A DNA stretch of 64,000 bases from Nitrospinaceae bacterium (GTDB lineage: Bacteria; Nitrospinota; Nitrospinia; Nitrospinales; VA-1), in NCBI GenBank assembly GCA_029261595.1, contig JAJDAZ010000012.1, positions 1 through 64,000 of the forward strand. The letters are read 5' to 3'. Of this stretch, positions 46,963-56,083 are shown piece after piece. The position numbers and the translations under genes were made by a program. The notes beneath the pieces are model-generated. The model saw nothing but the letters and a program-made list of their open reading frames with translations, made no database searches and was not told where the DNA came from. Position 1 is the stretch's first letter; each line of letters starts with the position of its first letter.

Positions 46963-47448
46963 TTATTCCTTATTGGCCAGGGCGTCAAACTTTTTCTTGA
47001 GATCCCGGTACCGTTGATATTCTTTTTCCGACGCGTCCTTTTTGCCCATCAATTCATAAGTGTAGCCCAGGCTGTAATGGGCGTTGTAATGCGTGGGGTC
47101 CAGGCTGATCGCTTTCTTGAAAGCCTGTTCGGCATCGGGGTACATTTTTTTATAATTGTACATGCCTCCAAGCCCGTAATATCCCTCGGGGTTTTTGGGA
47201 TGCTTTTCGATGGCCTTTAAAAAGGATTCAACCGCTTTGTCATATTTTTGTTGATTGGTGTATTCTATTCCCTGCTTGACGTGGTCCGTATTTTTATTTT
47301 CAGCTTCGCCGCAGTACGAAAGAATAAGCGGCAAAAGCAAAAGTAAAATTATTTTGAAGGATCGCACCAAGTCGGCTCGGGTTGTGGGTGAAATTTCTCT
47401 GCGAATAATAAAGTCTTTCAACATCAGGAAGTAAAGAGCAGGAACCAT
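46963..47448 (-). CDS. TPR lipoprotein
   Basis: The 161-residue frame has a hydrophobic stretch (about 31-45, KIILLLLLPLILSYC) with a Cys at its end, fitting a lipoprotein, then three TPR units (about 55-150: EYTNQQKYDKAVESFLKAIE, GYYGLGGMYNYKKMYPDAEQ, NAHYSLGYTYELMGKKD). The start is unsettled; MLKDFII eight residues later is also possible. It precedes the FGE-domain lipoprotein by eight bases, so the two probably act together at the envelope. Confidence 0.75.
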   Translation of the reverse strand: MVPALYFLMLKDFIIRREISPTTRADLVRSFKIILLLLLPLILSYCGEAENKNTDHVKQGIEYTNQQKYDKAVESFLKAIEKHPKNPEGYYGLGGMYNYKKMYPDAEQAFKKAISLDPTHYNAHYSLGYTYELMGKKDASEKEYQRYRDLKKKFDALANKE

Positions 47449-47540
47449 CTTCCGGCTCTCACTATAACATTATCCTGAGCCAACCGCTAAAAGAACCGGA
47501 ACATTCCGAATTGCATTTTTTAAGATTTCCTTAAAATATT

Positions 47541-48830
47541 ATGACCCACCCTGTTGAAATATTTTTATTGGCCCTGGCCTTTGGACTGACATTGGGGATC
47601 GCCATTGTCACCGTCAAGGGGTTTGGTCTGATAAAAATAGGTTGGTTGAATTTTGCCCGCCTGAAAGAACTCGAAAAGCAAAAACGCGATTCCAAAGATC
47701 CGGCGAAGCAAGAGGCCTTACAGGCAGTGGTCCAACATTGCCAACAATTGCGGGCGCAATGGATTCTTCAGGAACCCGATCTCAGAATCGTGGAAAGGAC
47801 CCAACATCTGGCAGAGGAAATCGCATCGGTCTACCATCCGCAGTCGAGCAATCCTTTGGCCGAGGTCCGTTTGGGCGCGCTTCTGGAGGCTTTCCTGGAA
47901 TTGAAAAACCGGATCGTGGCTTTCAGCGAGCTCAAAGGCGTGCGCACGTTCACACAGTTCCGGTTGCGCCATGTGCGTTATTTATCCCGAGCGTGGCAGA
48001 AAAAAGAACAATGGCAACAGTCCAGGATGGGACAGGCAGTGGCGCGTCACAAGTTGGCGGCGCTGTTCCAGTGGGTTTATTTATTGATCCGTTTTCTGGA
48101 CCTGACGTTTTGGATGTTCAAGATGCTGGGTTATATCGTCCACGATGTGGTCCTGAAAATATTATTGATCCGGTGGTACCTGACCGTCGGTGAACTGACC
48201 CTCAGGATGTATGCTGACCGGGCCGGGGAATCGGACCTGGATGCCGATGAACTCTTGAGTGAATTGGGCGCCATTCCCGATGCGGAAATTTCTTCCGAAC
48301 TCCCCACAGGCGCGCGAGAAATCGCGGATGCGTCAAGAAAAGCTCTGCTGTTCAATATGAGTTCGGTGCAATGGAATCAGGTGAAGGAAATTTATTTTGA
48401 CCTGGTGATGGACATCGCCGGGCATTATTATCCGTCCGCAGAGGAGCCCCTTTACGAGGTCAAGCTTTATCATCTGATGATGGGCATCTCCCGGCTTTCC
48501 GACCAGGTGGCCTCCATTCGCCATCAACCGGTTTTGAACAAACTCCTGAAGATCCGCGTTTCCCATATTTTACTGGCCAAGGACGCCATGGATTTTTTAC
48601 GCGAAAGCGAGTTGGGCGTCTGGTTGAAAAAATACCCGGTGGGCCGTTTCATGAAATATTCCCGGTTGCTGTACCAGACCGTGCAAAAAAAACATCCCGG
48701 CGTGTTGTTCAAGGATTTTGCGTTGTTTGCGGTGAAGGAAGCGGCCAAACGCTGGCTCTATATTTACCTGCACGACAAAATCGCCGTCGAGGCCAATCAC
48801 GCCTACAAAGCCAGCCTTCCCGCCCCGTAA
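47541..48830 (+). CDS. Unknown membrane protein with internal duplication
   Basis: The 429-residue protein has an N-terminal membrane helix (about 5-25) and a hydrophobic stretch near 175-215. Two parts are alike: HLAEEIASVYHPQSSNPLAE (about 92) and VMDIAGHYYPSAEEPLYEVK (about 292), each followed by a helix with a conserved leucine pattern and a KIRVSHI/RLRHVRY block. The family was not recognised. It stands alone; a dispersed repeat copy starts right after its stop. Confidence 0.6.
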   Translation: MTHPVEIFLLALAFGLTLGIAIVTVKGFGLIKIGWLNFARLKELEKQKRDSKDPAKQEALQAVVQHCQQLRAQWILQEPDLRIVERTQHLAEEIASVYHPQSSNPLAEVRLGALLEAFLELKNRIVAFSELKGVRTFTQFRLRHVRYLSRAWQKKEQWQQSRMGQAVARHKLAALFQWVYLLIRFLDLTFWMFKMLGYIVHDVVLKILLIRWYLTVGELTLRMYADRAGESDLDADELLSELGAIPDAEISSELPTGAREIADASRKALLFNMSSVQWNQVKEIYFDLVMDIAGHYYPSAEEPLYEVKLYHLMMGISRLSDQVASIRHQPVLNKLLKIRVSHILLAKDAMDFLRESELGVWLKKYPVGRFMKYSRLLYQTVQKKHPGVLFKDFALFAVKEAAKRWLYIYLHDKIAVEANHAYKASLPAP

Positions 48831-48990
48831 CACGGGCCAGCGTGACGCTGGACCCAATATTGACGTGCCCTGGGTTTATGGCTGACTGAATCGCATTGCG
48901 CTAAAATTTTCATCGAGAAGGTCTCAGGGGCTCGTGAGCGTAGCGAACGTTAGCCCCACTTTTCCTCCCGCGTAGCGGAGGACAAGCGAT
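48831..48990 (+). repeat. Dispersed hairpin repeat copy E
   Basis: Directly after the stop at 48830, this copy runs from GGCCAGCGTGACGCTGGA through GGCTCGTGAGCGTAGCGAAC to a hairpin in CCTCCCGCGTAGCGGAGG (48965-48982). It aligns with copy B over most of its length. Its 3' end encodes the last residues of the methyltransferase on the other strand. Confidence 0.75.
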
Positions 48991-49807
48991 AAGACACGCG
49001 AATGCCGCTGGCATAGACGTCCGCCCAGTGTGATTCCTGCTTTTGCTGGGGGGTGATAAAATCGTGGAACGAACAGGAACGAGTGCTGTGCCTCGACCAG
49101 TCCAGCCGAGTATATTTTAAACTCAGCCGCTCAAACCATATTTCAAACAGCGCCCGTGTGGGCAAAGTGATCATGCTGAGATCCTTGCCGCGATGATCGA
49201 AGGATTCCGGCAGGCGGTAATCCTTTTTGTCCGGTCGGGTCAAAGAGACGATCATCAAGGGCAGGTCCAGGGTTTCGTCCTTGATACCAGGATAAACCAG
49301 ATCGGCATCTTTTCCCTGGACGGCGGCGTATCCGGCGGTGAACGTGTCGAGCAACACCGTTTCTTTCGCGGCCCGGCTCATCAGCTGGAGCAGGCGGAAA
49401 GGTTCCGCTGTGTAATAGAGCATTCCAAAGCAGAACACCGTGTCGAAACTGTTGGCGGGAGTCGCTTCGAGAAAGCGCAATACGTCGCCCACTTCAAACC
49501 GATAGTCCGACGGGGGAATGTTTTGCTCCTGAAAAAGATTTTCGCCTTTCGCAACCATTTTTTCTTCCACATCGATGCCGTGCACGAACCGGGCTCCCAT
49601 CTGGTGAGCCGCGTAGGCAAAGGTTCCCATGTGCGACCCGACATCCAATATGGTTTTGCCCGTGATCGCGTCCTGTTGCTTGCCCAAAAGAGTTGCAATG
49701 CGGGCGTTTAAACACTCAAACGAGTACGGGATGGCCCACCGGTTTTGGCGGGTGTCTGTCGTTAGAAATGGGGAATCTTCGGCGATATAAACTTTACCGG
49801 TCGTCAC
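48950..49807 (-). CDS. SAM-dependent methyltransferase (class I)
   Basis: The 285-residue protein has a Rossmann-type methyltransferase core (about 40-170): KTILDVGSHMGTFAYAAHQM (SAM loop), FVHGIDVEEKM (acidic ribose-binding strand) and FDTVFCFGMLYYTAEP. The substrate is unknown; the layout is like small-molecule or tRNA-wobble methyltransferases of the CmoB-like group, but that is weak. The final 13 or so residues are encoded by a dispersed repeat copy, so the true C terminus may have been replaced. Confidence 0.8.
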   Translation of the reverse strand: MTTGKVYIAEDSPFLTTDTRQNRWAIPYSFECLNARIATLLGKQQDAITGKTILDVGSHMGTFAYAAHQMGARFVHGIDVEEKMVAKGENLFQEQNIPPSDYRFEVGDVLRFLEATPANSFDTVFCFGMLYYTAEPFRLLQLMSRAAKETVLLDTFTAGYAAVQGKDADLVYPGIKDETLDLPLMIVSLTRPDKKDYRLPESFDHRGKDLSMITLPTRALFEIWFERLSLKYTRLDWSRHSTRSCSFHDFITPQQKQESHWADVYASGIRVSYRLSSATREEKWG

Positions 49808-49864
49808 TTAAAAAATTTCTCCAATTTAAAGGTAGAAAATACCTTTCAATCTAAAACAGGGGAA

Positions 49865-49873
49865 TGCTATAAT
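49865..49873 (+). promoter_or_regulatory. Extended -10 promoter of the J-domain/Sel1 operon
   Basis: TGC-TATAAT (49865-49873) is a perfect extended -10 element in the gap between the divergent methyltransferase and the J-domain gene. A -35 is weak (TTCAAT at 49845-49850, 17-base spacing), as usual for extended -10 promoters. Transcription would start near 49880, about 37 bases before the TTG start. Confidence 0.55.
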
Positions 49874-49916
49874 GAGCTTGTTTTATAAGACTTAGCGATA
49901 AAAGTCCATCCCTGTT

Positions 49917-50729
49917 TTGGAGCCTAAAACGATTTCACAAGAACCCCATTCATCAGCTGTCATTCCTGCTGGTTTGCCGGAGCAAGAGGAACTCCAACTC
50001 AAGCGGCGTGACCTTGCAAAATTGGAGCAGGACCTGGCGGAAAATGAACTGGAGCTTTCCACCCTCAAAGGAGAGCTTCATCTGTTTGAGCGGCGCTACC
50101 ACCTGATGGTGGGAGCCAAGTATACCGAACTCGACGAGGTTAAGGCGCAAATTATGGAGTTGGCGAGCGGTTTATACCCGCGTTCGGATGAATTTCGTGC
50201 CGGAGCGCAGTCGGCCCGGGAGCGAGCCCAGGGTTCGGCCAAAGCCACCGATGACCGCGAATCGGATTCGCCTGAGAGCGAAGTTTTTAAACCCAGCGAA
50301 AATTTAAAAAAGCTGTTTCGCCAGGTAGCTAAAAAAATCCACCCCGATCTGGCTGGCGACGAGAAGGAAAGAAGTCGTCGGCATGAGTTGATGGCCAAAT
50401 TGAATCAGGCCTATGACCGGTTGGATGAGGAAGCGATTCGTGCCGTGCTCCTGGAATGGGAGGCGGGGTATCATCCAGAAAAAAATGTGACTCTGGGCAC
50501 GCAGTTGGTCCAAATCGTTCGGCAGGTGGCGCAAATAAAAAAACGCTTGCGTCGAATCGACGAAGAATTAATCGAGATTAAAAATTGCGGAATGTATCAA
50601 TTAATGCAAAAAACGGCTGAGGCGGAAAAAACAGGGGTTGATTTGCTTGAGGAAATGGCCGCCAGTGTCGATGAAAAGATAGATTCGATCAAATCCAAAG
50701 TGAGAGATTTGGCCGGAGAGTTCGATTGA
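49917..50729 (+). CDS. Coiled-coil J-domain protein
   Basis: The 270-residue protein starts with TTG. A coiled coil (about 22-60) leads to an acidic linker and a J domain (about 124-190) with LFRQVAKKIHPDLAGDE carrying the HPD motif. A second coiled coil (about 200-265) follows. It should recruit DnaK-type Hsp70 to a partner held by the coils. It is 15 bases upstream of a large Sel1-repeat gene, a natural candidate for that partner. Confidence 0.85.
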   Translation: MEPKTISQEPHSSAVIPAGLPEQEELQLKRRDLAKLEQDLAENELELSTLKGELHLFERRYHLMVGAKYTELDEVKAQIMELASGLYPRSDEFRAGAQSARERAQGSAKATDDRESDSPESEVFKPSENLKKLFRQVAKKIHPDLAGDEKERSRRHELMAKLNQAYDRLDEEAIRAVLLEWEAGYHPEKNVTLGTQLVQIVRQVAQIKKRLRRIDEELIEIKNCGMYQLMQKTAEAEKTGVDLLEEMAASVDEKIDSIKSKVRDLAGEFD

Positions 50730-50744
50730 TAATTTTCCAGGCTG

Positions 50745-53207
50745 ATGCCCAAAGATATGAGTGAAGACGCGATTTCCATAACTCCATCCCCCCATACCCC
50801 TCCTGCAGAGCTTTCACCCGGAAAATTCTCAAATCTTTCCCTTCAAGGCCTGGATTTTCTGTCCAAAGGCAACGATGAAGCCGATCAGGACCTGGTCTAT
50901 ACAAAAAACGACGGGTCCCTGGAAACTCTCAGCCCCAAAGAAGCGGCCCGCTGGTTTAAAGATGCCGAACTGGGCAAGCCACAGGCGCAATACAATGTCG
51001 GGATGGTTTATTTCAAGGGCCTGGGGGTGACGCGCAATGACCAGGAAGCCGTGAAATGGTTTCGTAAGGCGGCGGAGAAGGGTTCCGCCAACGGCCAGGG
51101 GTTTCTCGGCATCATGTACGAAAATGGCATGGGCGTGACTAAGGACCATGAAAAGAGTTTGCATTGGTATCAAAAGGCTGCGGACCAGGGCGACCGGGTG
51201 GCGCAATTTAACCTTGGCCGCATGTTGTATTTTGGCAAAGGGGTCGCGAAAGCGCCTCAGGAAGCCGCGAAATGGTTTTATGAAGTGGCCCGATCGGGCA
51301 ATGACGTGGCTCAGAACATGCTGGGAATTTTATATGAAAAAGGCGAGGGCGTCCCTCAGGATTTAGATATATCCGGAAAATGGTTTCAACAGGCGGCCTT
51401 GCGCGGCAATGAAGAGGCGCAGTATAACCTGGGCGATCGCTACGAACACGGCAAAGGCGTGGACAAAAATCTCGCCAAAGCGATACGCTGGTATTACAAG
51501 GCGGCCGTCAAAGGTCTGGATCTGGCGCAATTCAAGCTGGGCGTCATGTACTTTGACGGGGAAGGGGTGGCTAAGGATTCCAAACAAGCTCTCAAATGGT
51601 TGTGCAAGGCGGCGGAACAGGGACATGAAGAGGCGCAGGAATTTTTGGAGAAGGCTCATGACCGATCGGTCCCCGATGCGGAGGAAATTTTTCATAAGGG
51701 AAATTTCTTTTTTGAACGGCAGGATTATGCCGAAGCGGTTACCTGGTATCTGCAAGCGGCCCAACACGACCATGCCGAAGCCCAATTCACATTAGGGAAC
51801 TTGAGCGACCGGGGGGAAGAAATCGCCCGGAACTTTGCGGACGCCAAAACATGGTATGAAAAGGCCGCCGAACTGGGGCACGCCCAGGCCCAGCATAACC
51901 TGGGAGTGTTGTATTTCCTGGGGGAGGGCGTTCCTCAGGATTATGAAAAGGCCGGTTCCTTATTCGAGGCGGCGGCTCTGGAAGGCGTTTCGTCCGCTCA
52001 GGTTTTTCTCGGCAAGTTGTATGAAAAAGGTAAAGGGGTGGTGCAGGACTTTTCACAGGCATCTGTCTGGTACCGAAAAGCGGCGGAGCAGGGGGATGAT
52101 TCGGGTCAGCTCCACCTAGAAAAAATGTATTACCACGGTCAGGGAGTGACCAAGGACTTTGCGGAATCCCTGGAGTGGTTGCAAAAAGCGGTCGCGCAAA
52201 ATAACGTCCATGCCCAGTATGATTTAGGCAGAGTTTATTATAACGGCGAAGGTGTTGAACAGGATCATGTGCAGGCCGTTTACTGGTTTTGCATGGCCGC
52301 CGAACAGGGGCATGACTACGCTCAATTTGCTCTGGGAAAAGTCTATTACGATGGCAAAGGAGTGAATCAGGACCATAAGCAAGCCTTTTACTGGGTAGAA
52401 AAATCCGCACTTCAGGGGAATGCCAGGGCGCAAAATCATTTGGGAACCATGTATGAAAATGGAGAAGGCGCGTTTAAGGATTTTTCACAGGCCGTGAAGT
52501 GGTACGCTAAAGCCGCCGAGCAGGGCGGCGCCCAGGCTCAGGATAATCTGGGTATGATGTATTTCGTGGGCAAGGGGGTCCCGCAGGACTACGAGAAAGC
52601 CGCCGAATGGTATCGCCAAGCGGCCCAAAAAGGCGATTCTGCAGTGGGCGGCGAAATGGATTTTCTGGATGACGCCGATAGCGAATTCGGCGATCCTGCC
52701 CGCGCGGTGAAATGGTTGCGCAAGGCGGCCAGAGAAGGGGTGGCGAAGGCGCAAAATCAATTGGGGACCATGTATGAAAAAGGTCTGGGAGTGCCAAAGA
52801 GCTTAAAGCAGGGTATGAGCTGGTATCGCCGCGCCGCCGAACAGGGACATGAAGCCGCTTTATTTAATATGGGACGGATGTGTTGTCTGGAACCGTCGCC
52901 GGATTATGAAACCGCGTTTGCCTGGTATTTGAAATCGGCGGATGGGGGCAATGCCGAGTCTCAATATCAGCTGGGTAAAATGTGCGAACAGGGACAAGGG
53001 GTTTCTTCTAAGGATTATGTAAAAGCTTTCGACTGGTATCAGAAAGCGGCGGAAAAAGGCAACCCGAAATCCCAATACGCATTGGGCGTCTTGTATAAAA
53101 TGGGTTGGGGCGTCGAAAAAAATAATGCCAATGCGATCCTCTGGTTCCATCGCGCGGCCCAAAAAGGCTCCCTCCCTGCCTGGGGCGCTCTGAAAAAAAT
53201 GCAATAA
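50745..53207 (+). CDS. Large Sel1-repeat protein
   Basis: The 820-residue protein is about twenty Sel1-like repeats of roughly 36 residues, each a variation of AVKWYRKAAEQG, AQFNLG and MYFKGLGV-type blocks. An N-terminal disordered segment of about 60 residues precedes them. No signal peptide or catalytic domain was seen. Sel1 solenoids are protein-interaction scaffolds, often in signalling or envelope stress. It is coupled to the J-domain gene upstream. The repeats are similar enough to allow copy-number change by recombination. Confidence 0.92.
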   Translation: MPKDMSEDAISITPSPHTPPAELSPGKFSNLSLQGLDFLSKGNDEADQDLVYTKNDGSLETLSPKEAARWFKDAELGKPQAQYNVGMVYFKGLGVTRNDQEAVKWFRKAAEKGSANGQGFLGIMYENGMGVTKDHEKSLHWYQKAADQGDRVAQFNLGRMLYFGKGVAKAPQEAAKWFYEVARSGNDVAQNMLGILYEKGEGVPQDLDISGKWFQQAALRGNEEAQYNLGDRYEHGKGVDKNLAKAIRWYYKAAVKGLDLAQFKLGVMYFDGEGVAKDSKQALKWLCKAAEQGHEEAQEFLEKAHDRSVPDAEEIFHKGNFFFERQDYAEAVTWYLQAAQHDHAEAQFTLGNLSDRGEEIARNFADAKTWYEKAAELGHAQAQHNLGVLYFLGEGVPQDYEKAGSLFEAAALEGVSSAQVFLGKLYEKGKGVVQDFSQASVWYRKAAEQGDDSGQLHLEKMYYHGQGVTKDFAESLEWLQKAVAQNNVHAQYDLGRVYYNGEGVEQDHVQAVYWFCMAAEQGHDYAQFALGKVYYDGKGVNQDHKQAFYWVEKSALQGNARAQNHLGTMYENGEGAFKDFSQAVKWYAKAAEQGGAQAQDNLGMMYFVGKGVPQDYEKAAEWYRQAAQKGDSAVGGEMDFLDDADSEFGDPARAVKWLRKAAREGVAKAQNQLGTMYEKGLGVPKSLKQGMSWYRRAAEQGHEAALFNMGRMCCLEPSPDYETAFAWYLKSADGGNAESQYQLGKMCEQGQGVSSKDYVKAFDWYQKAAEKGNPKSQYALGVLYKMGWGVEKNNANAILWFHRAAQKGSLPAWGALKKMQ

Positions 53208-53401
53208 TTCTCACCGAAGTGATCCTCTACAACATTCAGTAAAGATCATTCCATCACCATTTGAATTTTCCTTCCTTTCAGTAGTAAATAGCTTGAAAAT
53301 TTTTGTAAAGTAATCGGGCTCAGGCCGACCAAGAGGTGGCATGCTTTAACTCTGTTCCGTGTAAGCTTAATGCAGGAGGTTCAAGAGAACCTCTGGCGCG
53401 T

Positions 53402-53430
53402 TTGACTATAGCGGGCTATTTCGATATATA
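53402..53430 (+). promoter_or_regulatory. Candidate pst promoter
   Basis: TTGACT (53402-53407), a 17-base spacer and TATATA (53425-53430) make a plausible sigma-70 promoter, placing the transcript start about 30 bases before pstS. No Pho box (CTGTCAT-type repeats) was seen, so phosphate control, if any, must work differently or lie further upstream. Confidence 0.45.
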
Positions 53431-53465
53431 TTAGGGCTTAAAGGAAAACTCACCAGGATGTTCGG

Positions 53466-54335
53466 TTGAAAAAATCATTCTTTATATCTTTGTCCGCCAC
53501 CGTCCTTTGGCTGTTGACGGGAATTGCATATTCCCCCAATGGAAACGCCGAAGAAAAGGCATCGCGAATAACCGTGGTGGGGTCGACCACGGTTCTTCCC
53601 ATTGCGACTCGCGCCGCGGAAAAATTTGTTGAGAAAAAAAATGGCGGGATTTCCATCACCGTCAATGGCGGCGGGTCGGGAGTGGGGATTCAATCCGCCG
53701 GCAGTGGCCGGGCCGATATTGGCATGGCCTCGCGCAACATCACCCCCAGGGAACGGAAGCGGTTCCAGAACCCCGGATTGCGGGTTCTTCCGGTGGGTCG
53801 CGACGCGGTGGTCTGTGTGATTTCTTCGGAAGTTTATTCCGCCGGCGTTCAGGCGCTGTCAAAGGAACAGATTGGCGATATTTATTTAGGGAAAATAAAA
53901 AACTGGCAAGAGCTTGGCGGGCCGGACCGGGAAATCGTGGTGATAGATAAAGAGCGCCACCGGGGCACGCGTCATGTGTTCATGAAATATGTGTTCGGCA
54001 ATGAAAATGCCCGCACTCCCGGCGCTCGTCTGGTCACGGGATCGAACAATGAGGAGCAAACAAAAATTGCCCAGAGCGACTCCGCCATCGGCATGCTTTC
54101 GCTGGCCTGGATCAATGACGATGTGGTGGGAGTCGGAATTCGGGAGGGCGATGAGATTATCGAACCGACCCTTGAAAATGTCCGCAGGAACCGGTTCCCC
54201 ATCGCCCGCGACCTGAATTTGATCGTTGCCGGGGAACCCCTGGGAAGGGTCAAGGAGTTCGTGGAGTTTATGTTGGGTCCCGAAGGCCAGAATATTGTCG
54301 CCGAGAGCGGTTATATACCGGTCCATCCCAATTGA
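53466..54335 (+). CDS. pstS: Phosphate-binding protein PstS
   Basis: The 289-residue periplasmic protein has a signal peptide (about 1-29), then RITVVGSTTVLPIATRAAE, NGGGSGVGIQSAGSGRADIGMASR and IVVIDKERHRGTRHVF, the PstS phosphate-binding loops. It captures phosphate for the PstCAB transporter. The start is TTG; a nearby ATG at 53459 runs into a stop. It is the first gene of pstSCAB. Confidence 0.92.
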   Translation: MKKSFFISLSATVLWLLTGIAYSPNGNAEEKASRITVVGSTTVLPIATRAAEKFVEKKNGGISITVNGGGSGVGIQSAGSGRADIGMASRNITPRERKRFQNPGLRVLPVGRDAVVCVISSEVYSAGVQALSKEQIGDIYLGKIKNWQELGGPDREIVVIDKERHRGTRHVFMKYVFGNENARTPGARLVTGSNNEEQTKIAQSDSAIGMLSLAWINDDVVGVGIREGDEIIEPTLENVRRNRFPIARDLNLIVAGEPLGRVKEFVEFMLGPEGQNIVAESGYIPVHPN

Positions 54336-54371
54336 CCCGGCCCTGGGAGTTTGCGGGGAAGGCTGATTAAA

Positions 54372-55235
54372 GTGAACCGAATTTTTCAAATGGATTTCTT
54401 TCGCATAAGCACCGCGTTCATGGCGCTCATTTCCCTGGTGTTAATCGCCGGGCTGTTCGCCTTTCTGGTCCTGCAGAGCGCCCCCGTCCTAGCGGGACAA
54501 CAATGGAGTTTTCTGCTGGGGCAGGACTGGTGGGCCGGGGAAGTGTATGGGGCTTTGCCGATGATTTACGGGTCCTTGATGGTGACCGGCGTTGCGTTGG
54601 TGATGGTGTTGCCCGTGGCGATCGGAGGCGCGGTGTTCACCTCTGAATTTTTATCCCCAAATCAGCGCCTTTGGGTCAAAGCCATGATGGAGCTTTTCGC
54701 CGGGATTCCGGGGATCATTTATGGTTTACTGGGCGTCGCCCTTCTGGCAGGCTGGGTGAAAGACAGTTTTGGCCTGATCGACGGCAACACGATTCTGACC
54801 GCGGGGTTGTTGTTGGGAATCATGATTCTTCCCACTATCCTGACTTTATCGGAAGACGCTCTGCATGCGGTTCCCGGTCAATACCGAGACACGTCCCTTA
54901 GTCTTGGTCTGACAAAATTGCAGATGATAAAAAGCGCGGTGATTCCAGTAGCCCTGCCGGGAATCGCCGGAGCCATCTTTCTGGGGCTGGGCCGCGCCAT
55001 GGGAGAGACCATCGCCGTCATGCTGGTCATTGGCGGCCTCGATAAAATCGCCGAACCCTGGTACGATCTGTTCGCGCCAGCCCAGAGCATCGCGTCCAAA
55101 TTGGGGCGGGAAGCGGCGGAAGCCATCGGGTCGGGCCAGCAGTGGAGCGCTCTGATGGCCCTGGGATTGATCCTGTTTCTGCTGGTGATGATTTTGACTT
55201 TTATGGGAAACCTGCTTTTGAAAAGAGTACGATGA
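54372..55235 (+). CDS. pstC: Phosphate ABC transporter permease PstC
   Basis: The protein (287 residues from the GTG at 54372; MDFFRIS at 54390 is an alternative) has six membrane helices and the permease coupling loop LSLGLTKLQMIKSAVIP before GIAGAIFLGLGRAMGETIAV. It forms the channel with PstA. The stop overlaps the pstA start as ATGA. A longer frame to 54351 is unlikely because GGGGAAGG, a good ribosome site, would then lie inside the coding part. Confidence 0.9.
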   Translation: MNRIFQMDFFRISTAFMALISLVLIAGLFAFLVLQSAPVLAGQQWSFLLGQDWWAGEVYGALPMIYGSLMVTGVALVMVLPVAIGGAVFTSEFLSPNQRLWVKAMMELFAGIPGIIYGLLGVALLAGWVKDSFGLIDGNTILTAGLLLGIMILPTILTLSEDALHAVPGQYRDTSLSLGLTKLQMIKSAVIPVALPGIAGAIFLGLGRAMGETIAVMLVIGGLDKIAEPWYDLFAPAQSIASKLGREAAEAIGSGQQWSALMALGLILFLLVMILTFMGNLLLKRVR

Positions 55236-56083
55236 GTCAAGAGGAGCTGTTGGAAAAATTTGTGCGAGGATTCTTAGGGATTTTATCTCTGCTGGCGATC
55301 TCTCTATTACTGTTGATCCTGGGCGCCGTATTTTGGCAGGGAGCTCCCGCCATTGACTGGGAATTTTTGACCCAGGCGTCATCGGATTTTGGCGCCTCGG
55401 GTGGCATTTTATATCAAACCGCAGGCACTTTAATTTTAATGACCGGAGCGGTGGCGGTCGCTTTGCCGGTGGCTTTGGGGACGGCGTTGTTTCAGACGGA
55501 ATATTTAAAGTCAGACCGGCTCAAAAAGATTTCCCGCAATCTGTTTTACTCTTTGAATGGCATGCCGACGATTCTTTTCGGACTGGTGGGCTATATGGTG
55601 TTCGGAGTGTATCTGGAGGCGGGGGTGTCCTGGCTGACCGGCACGTTGATTTTAGCCGTGATGATCCTGCCCACATTGCAGGTGAGTTTTCAGCAAGCGG
55701 TGGAAGCGCTTCCGGAAAAGTACCGGGACGCGGGGATGGCCCTGGGTTTGAGCCCGGTCGCTATGACCTGTTCCATCATCATTCCTCAGAGCCTGTTTGG
55801 CATCATTACGGGAGTGTTGTTGGGATTGGCGCGGGCGGCGGGAGAAACCGCCGCCATCATGTTCACCGCCACGACGTTTTCAGGGGTCTTGCTTCCCAGG
55901 ACCTGGACCGATCCGGTTCCCACCCTGCAGACGCATATCCTTGTGCTGGCACAGGAAGCCCTGAACCCAAAAGCGGTGGCCCAAGCCTGGGGAGCCGGAC
56001 TGGTGCTGTTGAGTTTGACATTTATATTGATAGCGGGAGCGCTTTTTTGTCGAAGCAGAATGCGTATGGAGTCGGAACGATGA
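55232..56083 (+). CDS. pstA: Phosphate ABC transporter permease PstA
   Basis: The 283-residue protein has six membrane helices and the coupling loop DAGMALGLSPVAMTCSIIIP followed by GIITGVLLGLARAAGETAAI. It starts at MSQEELLEKF, its ATG overlapping the pstC stop (ATGA). Its own stop overlaps the pstB start in the same way. A longer frame to 55142 lies inside pstC and is rejected. Confidence 0.92.
   Translation: MSQEELLEKFVRGFLGILSLLAISLLLLILGAVFWQGAPAIDWEFLTQASSDFGASGGILYQTAGTLILMTGAVAVALPVALGTALFQTEYLKSDRLKKISRNLFYSLNGMPTILFGLVGYMVFGVYLEAGVSWLTGTLILAVMILPTLQVSFQQAVEALPEKYRDAGMALGLSPVAMTCSIIIPQSLFGIITGVLLGLARAAGETAAIMFTATTFSGVLLPRTWTDPVPTLQTHILVLAQEALNPKAVAQAWGAGLVLLSLTFILIAGALFCRSRMRMESER

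Noticed and set aside
53208..53465. A Pho box before pstS.
   Set aside because: No tandem CTGTCAT-type repeats were found; only a plain sigma-70 candidate.
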